A stretch of DNA of 30,118 bases from JAYUHK01 sp043767025 (GCA_043767025.1 JAYUHK010000207.1:1-30118), one strand, 5' to 3'. Shown: positions 1-7,701, counted from the stretch's first letter. A program made the numbers and translations. The notes: generated by a model from the letters alone, not told the origin.

Positions 1-1
1 A

Positions 2-754
2 GGCGATTATGCACCACTAAAAAATATTGTTGACATTATGCCTATGGAAATCGATACCTTAGAATTTAATGCAAATGCAGAAGGCGATTGGTTTTTTCAT
101 TGCCATATTTTATACCACATGATGAGCGGAATGGGCAGGATTTTTAGTTACGAAAATCAACCCAAAAACCCTGAAATTCCAAACCCCAGATTGGCACAGC
201 GCAAACTTTTTGCAGACGACCGCAAGTTTCATTTTATGGCAGAAAATGATTTTGCCACCAACGGAAACGATGGTATGGCGATGCTTTCAAATACTCGGTG
301 GAGTATTGGCACAGAATGGCGTTTGGGCTATCACGATAGGCACGGCTACGAGACCGAAACGCATATTGGGCGATACATTGGTAAAATGCAGTGGTTGATG
401 CCCTTTGTTGGGTTTGATTGGCGGTACAGAAAACTCGGAATTAACCAAATAGATAAAAATCTGTTTGGACGAAAAAATACCAAAGATAGTAGGGCATTTT
501 TTAGTTTAGGTGCAAACTATACACTGCCGATGCTAATAACCGCCCAAGTGGAAGTATATCAAGACGGAAATATTCGACTACAATTATATAGAGAAGATAT
601 TCCGATTTCAAAGCGGTTGAGAATGAGTTTTATGGCAAACACTGACGGAGAATACATGGCGGGTTTTCGGTACATTGCTACAAGAAACTTATCACTTTCT
701 ACCCATTACGACAGCGATATGGGTTTTGGTGCAGGGCTTACTTTGCATTATTGA
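2..754 (+). CDS. Multicopper oxidase, 3' part, with C-terminal barrel-like extension
   Basis: The frame is open to the left window edge (reading from base 2), so the gene is cut and about 250 residues remain. Near the start is HCHILYHMMSGM, the classic C-terminal copper motif of multicopper oxidases: HCH supplies type 3 and type 1 ligands, the next His is a type 1 ligand and the Met is the axial ligand. Such enzymes oxidise Cu(I) or phenolic substrates and reduce O2 to water in the periplasm; CopA-type copper detoxification is the likeliest role. After the cupredoxin domain, where most family members end, about 170 more residues follow. They are rich in alternating aromatic and polar strands (WSIGTEWRLGYHDRHG, MAGFRYIATRNLSLSTHY) and end in LTLHY, resembling an outer-membrane or CopB-like barrel segment. 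The family call is firm; the fused domain is inferred from pattern only. Confidence 0.85.
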   Translation, partial: GDYAPLKNIVDIMPMEIDTLEFNANAEGDWFFHCHILYHMMSGMGRIFSYENQPKNPEIPNPRLAQRKLFADDRKFHFMAENDFATNGNDGMAMLSNTRWSIGTEWRLGYHDRHGYETETHIGRYIGKMQWLMPFVGFDWRYRKLGINQIDKNLFGRKNTKDSRAFFSLGANYTLPMLITAQVEVYQDGNIRLQLYREDIPISKRLRMSFMANTDGEYMAGFRYIATRNLSLSTHYDSDMGFGAGLTLHY

Positions 755-1007
755 CAATCAGAAAATTAGGAATCGAAAAAAATACCAGCACAGAGTATTG
801 CCAAAATTAGGACTGACGGAAGTAATTGAACAATGTTAATTCATGTTACGCTAAATATTTTTTTGCTGAAATTTCAGGCAGCGTTTTATTCAATGTGAGT
901 GTACTTTCCACAGAGCACTTGATTTTTTTGCTTACTTTTTTTCATTCTCCCCTGTGAAAGGTCGGGTTGGGAATAAAAAACGTGACAAAAACCAAGTCAA
1001 TTACCAC

Positions 1008-1040
1008 AAAATTAAGCTCAAAATTAAGCTCAAATGAGCT
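1008..1040. repeat. 12-bp tandem duplication and palindrome upstream of the crtA-like gene
   Basis: AAAATTAAGCTC occurs twice head to tail (1008-1019, 1020-1031). The second copy runs into the inverted repeat AGCTCA-AA-TGAGCT (1027-1040). It lies in the 755-1102 gap between the oxidase and the crtA-like gene, otherwise AT-rich and without a convincing gene. It could be an operator, but nothing else supports that. Confidence 0.5.
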
Positions 1041-1102
1041 AATTTAAAATCCTTACGTAACATGAGTAACTAAAACAAAAAAGCAAAGTGTAGGTTATGA
1101 AC

Positions 1103-1138
1103 GCGTCTAAAATAAACTACTTATTTTTTTTCATTCCT
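1103..1138 (-). repeat. Dispersed ~36-bp repeat A, copy 1 (inverted)
   Basis: The reverse complement matches 28256-28292, directly upstream of enolase, with one single-base gap in about 37 positions. It shares the core AATAAGTAGTTTATTTTAGA and the flank AGGAATGAA. A diverged copy lies at 4881-4915. The matching DNA overlaps an in-frame 5' extension of the crtA-like reading frame, so the peptide NASKINYLFF that it would encode is probably not translated. Confidence 0.75.
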
Positions 1139-1156
1139 CGTGAAGGAATGAAAAAA
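1126..1156. other. Perfect 13-bp hairpin in the crtA-like leader
   Basis: TTTTTTCATTCCT (1126-1138) pairs with AGGAATGAAAAAA (1144-1156) around the loop CGTGA. The left arm is the end of repeat A, and the right arm is unique flank. A stem this close to the first in-frame ATG (1097) argues that translation starts further downstream. Confidence 0.6.
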
Positions 1157-1228
1157 CATACAATCTGTTTTCAAACACACTCCAAATCTCTATTCCAAAC
1201 TTTTTTTTGCTTTTTTTGTTTCCCCTCT

Positions 1229-1939
1229 ATGGATTCACAGAGAGTAGCGGTGACTTTTTTTCGATTCACTGGCTGGGCGCAACGCTGGTGGGCGTTCAAG
1301 CAGATGGGATTGGGCAAGCGCAGTTTTTCGGAGATAAATGGTTTGCAATTCGTCAAAATGATGGGGAGCGGCAGCGACAACGGCTTCGACTGGCTACCCA
1401 ACTTTGGCGTTTATGGCTTGCTGACGGTCTGGGATTCGGAGCGCGACGCGCAAGATTTTTTCCAACACTCGGAGCTTTTTGCTGCTTTCCAACAGAACAG
1501 TGCGGAGCATTGGACGGTTTTTTTGCTTCCAACGTTGGTGCATGGGTTGTGGGACGGAAAAACGCCCTTCACGCCTGTCCAGCCGATGGACGAAAATAAA
1601 CCCGTAGCGGTGCTGACTCGTGCGACCGTAAAAACTCGCCATTTGTTGCGCTTTCGCAGTTATGTGATGCCTGTCAGTCGGTCGTTGGAGGGGAGAGAGG
1701 GTTTGCTTTTTTCGGTCGGCATCGGTGAGCTGCCTATCATTGAACAAGCGACTTTCAGTATTTGGCGCAGCCACCACGATATGAAAGCCTACGCTTATTC
1801 GAGTCCGCAGCACGCCCAAGTCGTGCGTCGCACCCGTGAGTTAGGTTGGTACAAAGAGGAACTTTTCAGCCGATTCGAGCCTTACGCTACGTCGGGCAGT
1901 TGGGGAGGCAAAAATCCTTTGGCGGATTTTTTAGGATAA
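1229..1939 (+). CDS. crtA: Spheroidene monooxygenase (CrtA) family protein
   Basis: The 236-residue product matches the CrtA family over its length. Family-like blocks are VTFFRFTGWAQRWWAFKQMG at the N terminus, MMGSGSDNGF, VAVLTRATVK in the middle, LFSVGIGELPIIEQATFSIW, and GWYKEELFSRFEPYATSGSW near the end. CrtA enzymes introduce keto groups at C-2 of acyclic carotenoids; the substrate here cannot be told. The frame extends up to ATG 1097, but those 44 residues are Phe-rich, lie over repeat A and a perfect hairpin, and lack family similarity, so I place the start at ATG 1229; ATG 1148 is another option. No other carotenoid gene is in view. It is a single gene between the oxidase and a dispersed repeat, with higher GC than its flanks. 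Confidence 0.78.
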   Translation: MDSQRVAVTFFRFTGWAQRWWAFKQMGLGKRSFSEINGLQFVKMMGSGSDNGFDWLPNFGVYGLLTVWDSERDAQDFFQHSELFAAFQQNSAEHWTVFLLPTLVHGLWDGKTPFTPVQPMDENKPVAVLTRATVKTRHLLRFRSYVMPVSRSLEGREGLLFSVGIGELPIIEQATFSIWRSHHDMKAYAYSSPQHAQVVRRTRELGWYKEELFSRFEPYATSGSWGGKNPLADFLG

Positions 1940-2012
1940 TTTTCAAAAAAATATTTTTCGGGGCACCTTTTTCAGGATAAATAAAAAATGTTTGATTGTA
2001 GGTAAAAGAACA

Positions 2013-2141
2013 GTTTTACAACCTGATGCCAAAGGCATCAAATATTTATAGAAAATATGTGGCGAAGTGCGTCCGACCCCGACGGGGTCGCAGATGTAGA
2101 GCGTTTGTTTTTTATAAACGTTCAATCCCTACGGGATTTTT
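2013..2141 (+). repeat. Three-hairpin dispersed element (repeat B), copy 1
   Basis: It begins GTTTTACAACCT and contains three short perfect hairpins: GATGCC-AAA-GGCATC (2025-2039), CGACCCC-GAC-GGGGTCG (2074-2090) and AATCCC-TAC-GGGATT (2124-2138). A second copy, inverted, is at 29991-30118. Stems are identical between copies, all three loops differ and the linkers are partly diverged. No ORF or transposase is present. It lies just after the crtA-like gene. Confidence 0.88.
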
Positions 2142-2258
2142 TAAATCAATGTATTTATACACAAGTATTTTCTAAATATTCCCGCAGAATTATTTGTGAA
2201 TATAATATCCCAACTAACTGACCAGCAGTTACTTGTGTAGCTCATACCTAATAACTCA

Positions 2259-2876
2259 TCACAGCCTCGTCCCGAATTTTCTCCAATACACAATCAGCAA
2301 GAAGCCGAACAAAGCACCGCCGAGATGTGCAAAGTGTGCAACGCCGCTTTCGTATCCGCTCACGCCCAAGAAAAGTTCGAGCGCGGCGAAAAAAAAGACA
2401 AAATATTTCGCTTTGATGGGAATAGGCGGCAACAAAAGTTGGATAACGTTTTCTGGAAACAACATTCCGTAGGCGACCGTCACGCCAAAAATCGCACCCG
2501 ACGCGCCCAACATCGGGCTATTCACACTATCAGCCGATACTCCTCCGTGCTGCAGCTCCCAATATTTGACGAGAAGATGCAACGCCAGTGCGCCGAAACC
2601 CGTAAATAAATAGAAAAATAAAAAGCGACGCGGACCCCACAACTCCTCCACAGGCGACCCAAACATATAAAGTCCAAACATATTGAAAAAAATATGGCTC
2701 GGATTGGCGTGCATAAACATATGGGACACCAACTGGAAAGGCTGAAAATACTCCGAAGTCGGATAAAACATCGCCAGCCGAATCCACGACTGCTCGGACA
2801 TCAAAAAGTGCGTACCAAAATATATCAACACATTGATAAGGATAAGATTTTTGACAACATCTGTGATATTATTCAT
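2259..2876 (-). CDS. Rhomboid family intramembrane serine protease
   Basis: This 205-residue, strongly hydrophobic protein has the rhomboid core: SHMFMHANPSHIFFNMFGLY (residues 51-70, with the conserved His and Asn65 of the oxyanion region), GASGAIFG (Ser126 as nucleophile) and VAHFAHLGGALFG (His184 as the likely partner of the catalytic dyad). About six membrane segments are visible. Rhomboids cleave membrane proteins within or next to their transmembrane helices; the substrate is unknown. It starts 21 bp after the mutL stop on the same strand, so the two are probably co-transcribed, a common arrangement in Bacteroidota. The start ATG immediately follows the mutL-proximal gap. No clear terminator is visible after the stop. 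Confidence 0.93.
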   Translation of the reverse strand: MNNITDVVKNLILINVLIYFGTHFLMSEQSWIRLAMFYPTSEYFQPFQLVSHMFMHANPSHIFFNMFGLYMFGSPVEELWGPRRFLFFYLFTGFGALALHLLVKYWELQHGGVSADSVNSPMLGASGAIFGVTVAYGMLFPENVIQLLLPPIPIKAKYFVFFFAALELFLGVSGYESGVAHFAHLGGALFGFLLIVYWRKFGTRL

Positions 2877-2897
2877 AAAAAGTGACAGTCTAAAAAA

Positions 2898-4787
2898 TTA
2901 ATTTATAAATTTTTTTCTTAAATCATCTAACTCGTAAGTCAGAAAACAATTTTGCCCAAACGGACTATGAAACGGCATTTGGCAGGCAAAAAGTTTGTCA
3001 ATCAAAGTCTGCATTTCGACGGGCGCGAGTGCGTGTCCGCGCTTCAAAGCCGTACTTCGGGCGAGTGAGCGCGCGATACTCTCGTTGGCATCTAACTGCA
3101 AATCAACGTCTTGTTTGTATTGCTCCAACAGGTTTTCTATGATTTTTTGTTCGTCCCGATTGCCTTCCGCCACCAAAGCCGGAAGGCTGCGGACGATAAA
3201 AGTATCCCCCCCAAACTCCTCCACATCAAAGCCCAGCGCGTGCAGCTGTGGCAATATTTCTTTCAGTAAATTAGCGTCTGCCGGAGGAAGTGTGACATTT
3301 TTGGGGAAAAGCTGCTGCTGCGCCGACGACTGCTGCGAGTCCAACTGCTCCAAATATTTTTCATACAGGATTCGCTCGTGCGCCGCCTGTTGGTCAATGA
3401 GTAAAAAACCAGATTTTATTTGGCTCACGACGTAAGAATTATGAATTTGGTACGGTTCTTTTTGCGGCTTCGAGAAGCTGCCGCCCGCATCGTCCAACTC
3501 CAGATTCGTTGCGTCCGCCCACTGACTTCCGATGGTCACGGGCTGCAAATCTGCCTCTCCGTCGTCGGTTGTCGCCGTGCCTTCGTAGAGTTGTTGCCAA
3601 TGTTTGAGGTTGCGCTCTTGGCGAGCCGAAGGATTTTTTTGCCCAAAATTAGGAGCAGCTTTTTCTACAAAATTCTGTGTTTGCGTCGGTCTGTAGTTAT
3701 TTGCGCTTGTTTCTTCTTGCGGCTCTGAATATTCTTCCTCAAAATTCAGGTGTCGAGTAATATTATTTTCTTGCTCAAAGTCGAGAGTCGGCGTGACGTG
3801 ATTCTGCCCAAGTGCGTGCCGCACAGCCACTTTTAGGTAATTATAAACCAATTTTTCGTCGTCGAATTTAATTTCTTGTTTGGTCGGATGCACGTTGATG
3901 TCAATTCGGGCGGGGTCAATATCCAAAAAAAGCACATAAAGTGGAAAATTTTCTTTGGATACCAATTCCTCGTAGGCGGTCATCACGGCGTGGTGCAGAT
4001 AGGGGCTTTTGATGAAGCGATGATTGACAAAAAAAAGCTGTTCTCCGCGTGATTTTTTTGCAAATTCGGGCTTGCCAATAAAACCTTTGATGCTCAAAAC
4101 CTCCGTTTCTTCTTCTACGGGTACGAGGCGTTTGTCGTACGCAGTGCCCAAAAGCCGAGTGATTCGCTGCCGCAAATTGCCTGCGGGCAAATGAAACATC
4201 TCTACGTTGTTGTGGTGCAAGGAAAAGAAAACATCGGGGTGCGCGAGCGAAATTCGTTGAAATTCGTCCAGAATATGACGCATTTCGACGGGGTTGGATT
4301 TCAAAAAATTCCGCCTTGCGGGGACGTTGAAGAATAAATTTTTGACCAAAAAGCTCGTTCCTGCGGCACAAGCGTCGGCTTCGTGGCTCATCAGCTCGGA
4401 ACCTTCTATCACGATGCGAGTTCCCAGCTCGTCCGTGCGGCGGCGCGTGCGGAGCTCTACCTGCGCAATAGCGGCGATGGAAGCCAACGCCTCGCCCCGA
4501 AAACCCATCGTGCGGATAGCAAACAAATCTTTGGAAGTCCGGATTTTGGACGTAGCGTGGCGTTCAAAACTCATTCGAGCGTCTGTTTCGGACATTCCGC
4601 AGCCGTCGTCGGTCACTTGGATAAGCGTTTTTCCAGCATCTTTGAGTATCAGTTTGACCGAATTGCTGCCAGCGTCAATCGCATTTTCCATCAGTTCTTT
4701 GACGACCGAAGCGGGTCGCTGTATGACTTCGCCCGCCGCAATCTGGTTGGCAATCGCATCGGGCAACAGTTGTATAATATCGGACAT
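2898..4787 (-). CDS. mutL: DNA mismatch repair protein MutL
   Basis: The 629-residue protein carries the GHKL ATPase motifs of MutL: KELMENAIDAG (catalytic Glu31, Mg-binding Asn35), DDGCGM (60-65) and GFRGEALASI (95-104), followed by the transducer domain and a long, variable, Gln/Glu-rich linker (about 335-445). The C-terminal dimerisation domain includes DQQAAHERILYE (465-476), which corresponds to the endonuclease motif DQHAx2Ex4E with His replaced by Gln, and SPFGQNC (608-614) where many nicking MutLs have CPHGRP. MutL couples MutS mismatch recognition to strand removal. Whether this variant nicks DNA cannot be settled by reading. A promoter candidate lies 30-55 bp upstream, and rhomboid follows in the same transcription direction. 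Confidence 0.97.
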   Translation of the reverse strand: MSDIIQLLPDAIANQIAAGEVIQRPASVVKELMENAIDAGSNSVKLILKDAGKTLIQVTDDGCGMSETDARMSFERHATSKIRTSKDLFAIRTMGFRGEALASIAAIAQVELRTRRRTDELGTRIVIEGSELMSHEADACAAGTSFLVKNLFFNVPARRNFLKSNPVEMRHILDEFQRISLAHPDVFFSLHHNNVEMFHLPAGNLRQRITRLLGTAYDKRLVPVEEETEVLSIKGFIGKPEFAKKSRGEQLFFVNHRFIKSPYLHHAVMTAYEELVSKENFPLYVLFLDIDPARIDINVHPTKQEIKFDDEKLVYNYLKVAVRHALGQNHVTPTLDFEQENNITRHLNFEEEYSEPQEETSANNYRPTQTQNFVEKAAPNFGQKNPSARQERNLKHWQQLYEGTATTDDGEADLQPVTIGSQWADATNLELDDAGGSFSKPQKEPYQIHNSYVVSQIKSGFLLIDQQAAHERILYEKYLEQLDSQQSSAQQQLFPKNVTLPPADANLLKEILPQLHALGFDVEEFGGDTFIVRSLPALVAEGNRDEQKIIENLLEQYKQDVDLQLDANESIARSLARSTALKRGHALAPVEMQTLIDKLFACQMPFHSPFGQNCFLTYELDDLRKKFIN

Positions 4788-4816
4788 AGATGAAATTCAG
4801 AAAGTATTTGTAGCCT

Positions 4817-4842
4817 CAAAGGTAGAAAATTTCCTTGTCAAT
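4817..4842 (-). promoter_or_regulatory. Bacteroidota-type promoter for mutL
   Basis: On the minus strand TACCTTTG (4824-4817) matches the TAnnTTTG -7 box, with TTGACAA (4840-4834) upstream. The expected start of transcription leaves a short leader before the mutL ATG at 4787. The spacing of the upstream box is shorter than usual, so only the -7 box is well supported. The same TACCTTTG octamer precedes enolase. Confidence 0.55.
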
Positions 4843-4880
4843 GAAGAAAAAATCGGGCAAGCAATTTTTATCTTCATTTC

Positions 4881-4915
4881 TTAGGAATGAGGAAAAAATA
4901 AGGTACTTAATTTTT
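4881..4915 (+). repeat. Dispersed repeat A, diverged copy
   Basis: TTAGGAATGAGGAAAAAATAAG continues into an AT-rich tail and aligns with the enolase-leader copy (28254-28292), with several substitutions in the second half. A weaker partial match is at 5008-5033 (GAAAAAATGAGTATTTTATT compared with GAAAAAATAAGTAGTTTATT). The rest of the 4788-5145 gap shows no gene. Confidence 0.55.
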
Positions 4916-5145
4916 TCCAATAAATTCAAACAATAACAAGGCATTTTTGAGGCGCAACGCAGGGCGTTGTAACGAAAAAATAACGCAGTGATTGGTGTAA
5001 TTGAGCAGAAAAAATGAGTATTTTATTTTAGATAAGTTCTTACACTTAAATAGAGGACATCTAATATTCGACATAATTTATTGATTTTCAATAGTTTTTG
5101 ATGACTCAAAATTAAAAACTAAAAACTTATAACTACTTACATTCC

Positions 5146-5895
5146 TTATCGGCAACTTGGCGCACGCTCGCTACTTTCTGTGCTGCGAATTTTCCCTTTT
5201 TGAGTAAGTTCATATTTCCAGATTTGTTCTGCTGCGCCGTCCCAAAGATGGTATTCGAGTTGCCAATTTTGCGTGGCGATATTTTTTTTGACTACGATGT
5301 CGCTGCTGCTTTCTTGGTGTTTGGGGAGTGCGACTATTTGAGTGAATCCGTCCAAAGTCTGGAGTTGTCCGCCGAGTGCTGCCATATTGAGTGGTTCTTT
5401 GGCGCGCAGCGTTACGGCATCTTCTTCGGCGTTGATTTGCTCATATTTTTCGATAACGATGTTATAGTTGCTCAAAAGAGCGTTGAAAGTTGCGTTTTCG
5501 GTCGTATAGTTTCCATTTTTGAATCCGCTTGCCCATTTGGCATCTCTCCGAAAGCAGAGCTGCAAAACGTCCATCGAAGGTTCGGGACGTGTATGTACGC
5601 CGCATTGCTCCAACTTTCTGACTGTTGTTTCTGCGGCGTAGAGTATTTTTAGGGTCGAAAAAATCTGTTCAACATCTTCTTTGTTGATATAAATAGCAGT
5701 TGCGGCGACAGAGTCAGCAATCGCCCAACGAAGGGCGAGCCGTGCGGCATCGCGGTGGTATTTGCGAAGCACAGTGTCAGGCACGGCGGTCGCCGTCCGC
5801 GCAGGCGAATGGCAGCCCAAATTGGTTGCGCCCAAAAGCCCAACGGCGACGCAAAAAGTACACCATACTATATGGCGTAAGCGAGAGTAGTACAT
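5146..5895 (-). CDS. Predicted exported protein of unknown function
   Basis: I do not recognise this 249-residue protein. The N terminus has a basic start and a hydrophobic stretch (IVWCTFCVAVGLLGATNLGC) ending in Cys28. This could be an imperfect lipobox, with Asn instead of Leu at -3, so it may be a lipoprotein or simply an exported protein. The rest is mixed alpha/beta and soluble, with no motif I can name. The TTG two codons upstream would also read in frame, but ATG 5895 is preferred. It stands alone between mutL and the long non-coding stretch; a divergent promoter at 6007-6039 points away from it. The long open frame, normal composition and plausible export signal support a real gene. 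Confidence 0.7.
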   Translation of the reverse strand: MYYSRLRHIVWCTFCVAVGLLGATNLGCHSPARTATAVPDTVLRKYHRDAARLALRWAIADSVAATAIYINKEDVEQIFSTLKILYAAETTVRKLEQCGVHTRPEPSMDVLQLCFRRDAKWASGFKNGNYTTENATFNALLSNYNIVIEKYEQINAEEDAVTLRAKEPLNMAALGGQLQTLDGFTQIVALPKHQESSSDIVVKKNIATQNWQLEYHLWDGAAEQIWKYELTQKGKIRSTESSERAPSCR

Positions 5896-6006
5896 TTCCA
5901 AAAAATAGTTCGTACAAAAATCTGAATACTCATCAACAAATTATGCTTTGGTTGTATGAATAAAATATGGAGTCGTAAAGAAACAAAAAAAATAGTTGAA
6001 AAAAAA

Positions 6007-6039
6007 CTTGCGACTTCAAATAAAAATATACTATCTTTG
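6007..6039 (+). promoter_or_regulatory. Strong Bacteroidota-type promoter facing a non-coding stretch
   Basis: CTTG (6007-6010) and TATCTTTG (6032-6039) are separated by 21 bp, a good match to the phylum's -33/-7 arrangement. No convincing ORF starts for about 750 bp downstream, so the transcript is either a very long leader of the FKBP-like gene or a separate RNA. Confidence 0.55.
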
Positions 6040-6792
6040 CAATGCTTTCAAGTAATACGATTTAGACCAATGATTTTGTGAGTTCATTTCAATTTTATGC
6101 CTCCTAATCAGTGTCTTATTTATACGAATTATTCTTTATACCAAATGCTTTATGAATTTTACGACATCTAACTGTTTTTCGCAGTCTTTATTCGAAAGTT
6201 TTTGCTTGGTCGGCTCGTTGAGCCAATCAAAACATTTTTTTGTGTTCATGCGTAGCTAAAAAATACCTTTTTTAGGGTATATATATTTTATAAATTAGCA
6301 TTAATTTTGCATTTATAATAGTACGAGAGAAATTACGATTCAGCGAAACATATTGTTTCCGATAGAAGAGAGAACGAATAGACGAATAGACGAATAGAAG
6401 AGCCGAAACAAATTAGTGTGAATGTTAATCAACTCACATTAATTTTGTACCAAAATTTGCAACTTATCAGAATTTTCCTACCAGCTCAATTTCTTGAGCC
6501 TATCAGTACTCTATGTAATGTTGGATGAGTTTTAGCGAGGTAATTTTACTTATGCGATTAGCTCTTGAATAGTTTTTTAGTCGCTTCGGCTTCGGTGCTT
6601 GTGTTATCTTCAAAGTTAGGCACAGTTCTCCGGGGAGTATATACTAAAGGTCTATTCGATGAAGTTGGATTTTATTGCTGCATTCGATTTTTGCAAGATT
6701 AAATAAAATTTTTGCTCAAATAAGAAAGTAATGTGATATAAATGCTTTACTTTGTCGGAAATATTTAATAAACACATATATTTTTTATATTA
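6040..6792 (+). other. Long gene-free region with hairpins and tandem repeat
   Basis: No convincing ORF is present. A 24-codon frame at 6097-6171 is the best and is weak. Visible structures are GGCTC-GTT-GAGCC (6212-6224) followed by a T-run at 6235-6241, the repeat C copy at 6259-6284, three near-copies of the 8-mer GACGAATA (about 6373-6396), and GCTCAA-TTTC-TTGAGC (6484-6499). Two further TAATTTTG boxes (6302-6309, 6441-6448) could be extra -7 elements. The region probably holds an untranslated RNA or the regulatory leader of the FKBP-like gene. Confidence 0.5.
6259..6284 (+). repeat. 26-nt dispersed repeat C, copy 1
   Basis: This stretch equals the reverse complement of 28001-28026 over all 26 bases. 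Its core, ATACCTTTTTTAGGGTAT, contains an ATACC/GGTAT inverted repeat. Both copies lie in AT-rich intergenic DNA a few hundred bp upstream of rightward genes, in opposite orientation. Confidence 0.7.
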
Positions 6793-7338
6793 ATGCAATT
6801 AAAGCATCAACTTGTTTTTTTAGTGACTGCTTCTGTACTCATCTTTGCATCTTGCTCGCAGAAAAAAACTGCAGCAGAAGGCGGCTATGAGTTTGAACTT
6901 CATACTGCGTCTAATGCGGGTGTTCAAACATCTGGAAACACAGGCGCGCAGGGAGGAAGGGTCGTAGAGGGAAAGGGGGTAAAGCCAAAGTTGGGTGATG
7001 TGTGCCAACTCCACGTCGTGATGCGTGCAGGAAACAAAGTAATAAATTCTACCTATACATCAGGAAGAACCCTCGCTGTTACGGTAGAGAATGTAGATAA
7101 AGTAAATTCTTTGATGGTATCGCCTTTTCAGGCAGCCGTCAAGAATATGGTGGTGGGGGATAGTATGACGCTCTATTACCCAATCAAGGATAAAGCTAAT
7201 AAACCTGCTGAATATGGTGACGCCACATCTATTTCGTATGACATAGTAATGGTAAGTGTAGCAACCAAAGAAGAAGCATCGAAGCGAATAAAAGTAGATG
7301 CACCAAGTATGCCAGCGCAGCAAGCAGTAAAGAAATAG
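6793..7338 (+). CDS. FKBP-like peptidyl-prolyl isomerase lipoprotein
   Basis: The 181-residue protein starts with a lipoprotein signal (VLIFASC, acylated Cys21). After a Gly-rich linker comes an FKBP-like domain of about residues 63-155: KPKLGDVCQLHVVMRAGNKVINSTY, SPFQAAVKNMVVGDSMTLYYP and ATSISYDIVMVSV correspond to the FKBP 'GD.V.VHY', 'G..EA...M..G' and final 'Y.I.L' strands. Several aromatic residues of the FKBP active site are missing, so it may be a chaperone-like or degenerate isomerase. It should sit in the cell envelope. It is the first gene rightward after the long non-coding stretch and lies upstream of the secreted-protein genes. Envelope FKBPs often assist secretion of outer-membrane or surface proteins, but a link to the giant neighbours is only inferred. 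Confidence 0.72.
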   Translation: MQLKHQLVFLVTASVLIFASCSQKKTAAEGGYEFELHTASNAGVQTSGNTGAQGGRVVEGKGVKPKLGDVCQLHVVMRAGNKVINSTYTSGRTLAVTVENVDKVNSLMVSPFQAAVKNMVVGDSMTLYYPIKDKANKPAEYGDATSISYDIVMVSVATKEEASKRIKVDAPSMPAQQAVKK

Positions 7339-7462
7339 TAGGCGCGCGATTTTTTGTTAGGCAAGAAATTACCAGCACTTTTTTAGTCAAAAGGCTGTCC
7401 GAATATAACGAATTGATTTTTTTTAGTTTTTAACCAAATTCTTACAACTACTTTCCAAACCA

Positions 7463-7547
7463 CTATTTTTAGTTCTTAAAAATAGGTTTCTCTGATTAGT
7501 TATAAGAAAATATTTCGTAAGGAGTTTTTTTTGATATAGAAACTCCT
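7463..7547 (+). other. Two hairpins in the FKBP-secreted protein gap
   Basis: CTATTTTTA-GTTCT-TAAAAATAG (7463-7485) and AGGAGTTT/AAACTCCT (7520-7527 with 7540-7547) lie in the 7339-7701 gap. They may be transcript ends of the FKBP-like gene or leader structures of the next gene. Nothing else of note is seen in the gap. Confidence 0.4.
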
Positions 7548-7701
7548 GTTCTTTATCTGTTTTCCAAAACAGCTAACTATCTGCGTAGGGTTGTTAGTAT
7601 TTGTTTGTGAGTGACGTGGTTCAGAGAACTTTTAAATGTTATTTATTATTTATTAGCAATTTTATACTTTATTTTTATTAATTAACCAAATTTTTATTCT
7701 C

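Noticed and set aside
2013..2141. CRISPR-like array made of the short palindromes
   Set aside because: The three hairpins differ in sequence from one another, so there is no repeated unit with spacers, and no cas gene is present.
6097..6171. 24-codon frame downstream of the 6007-6039 promoter
   Set aside because: It is too short to judge and has no visible conservation or leader-peptide pattern such as runs of one amino acid.
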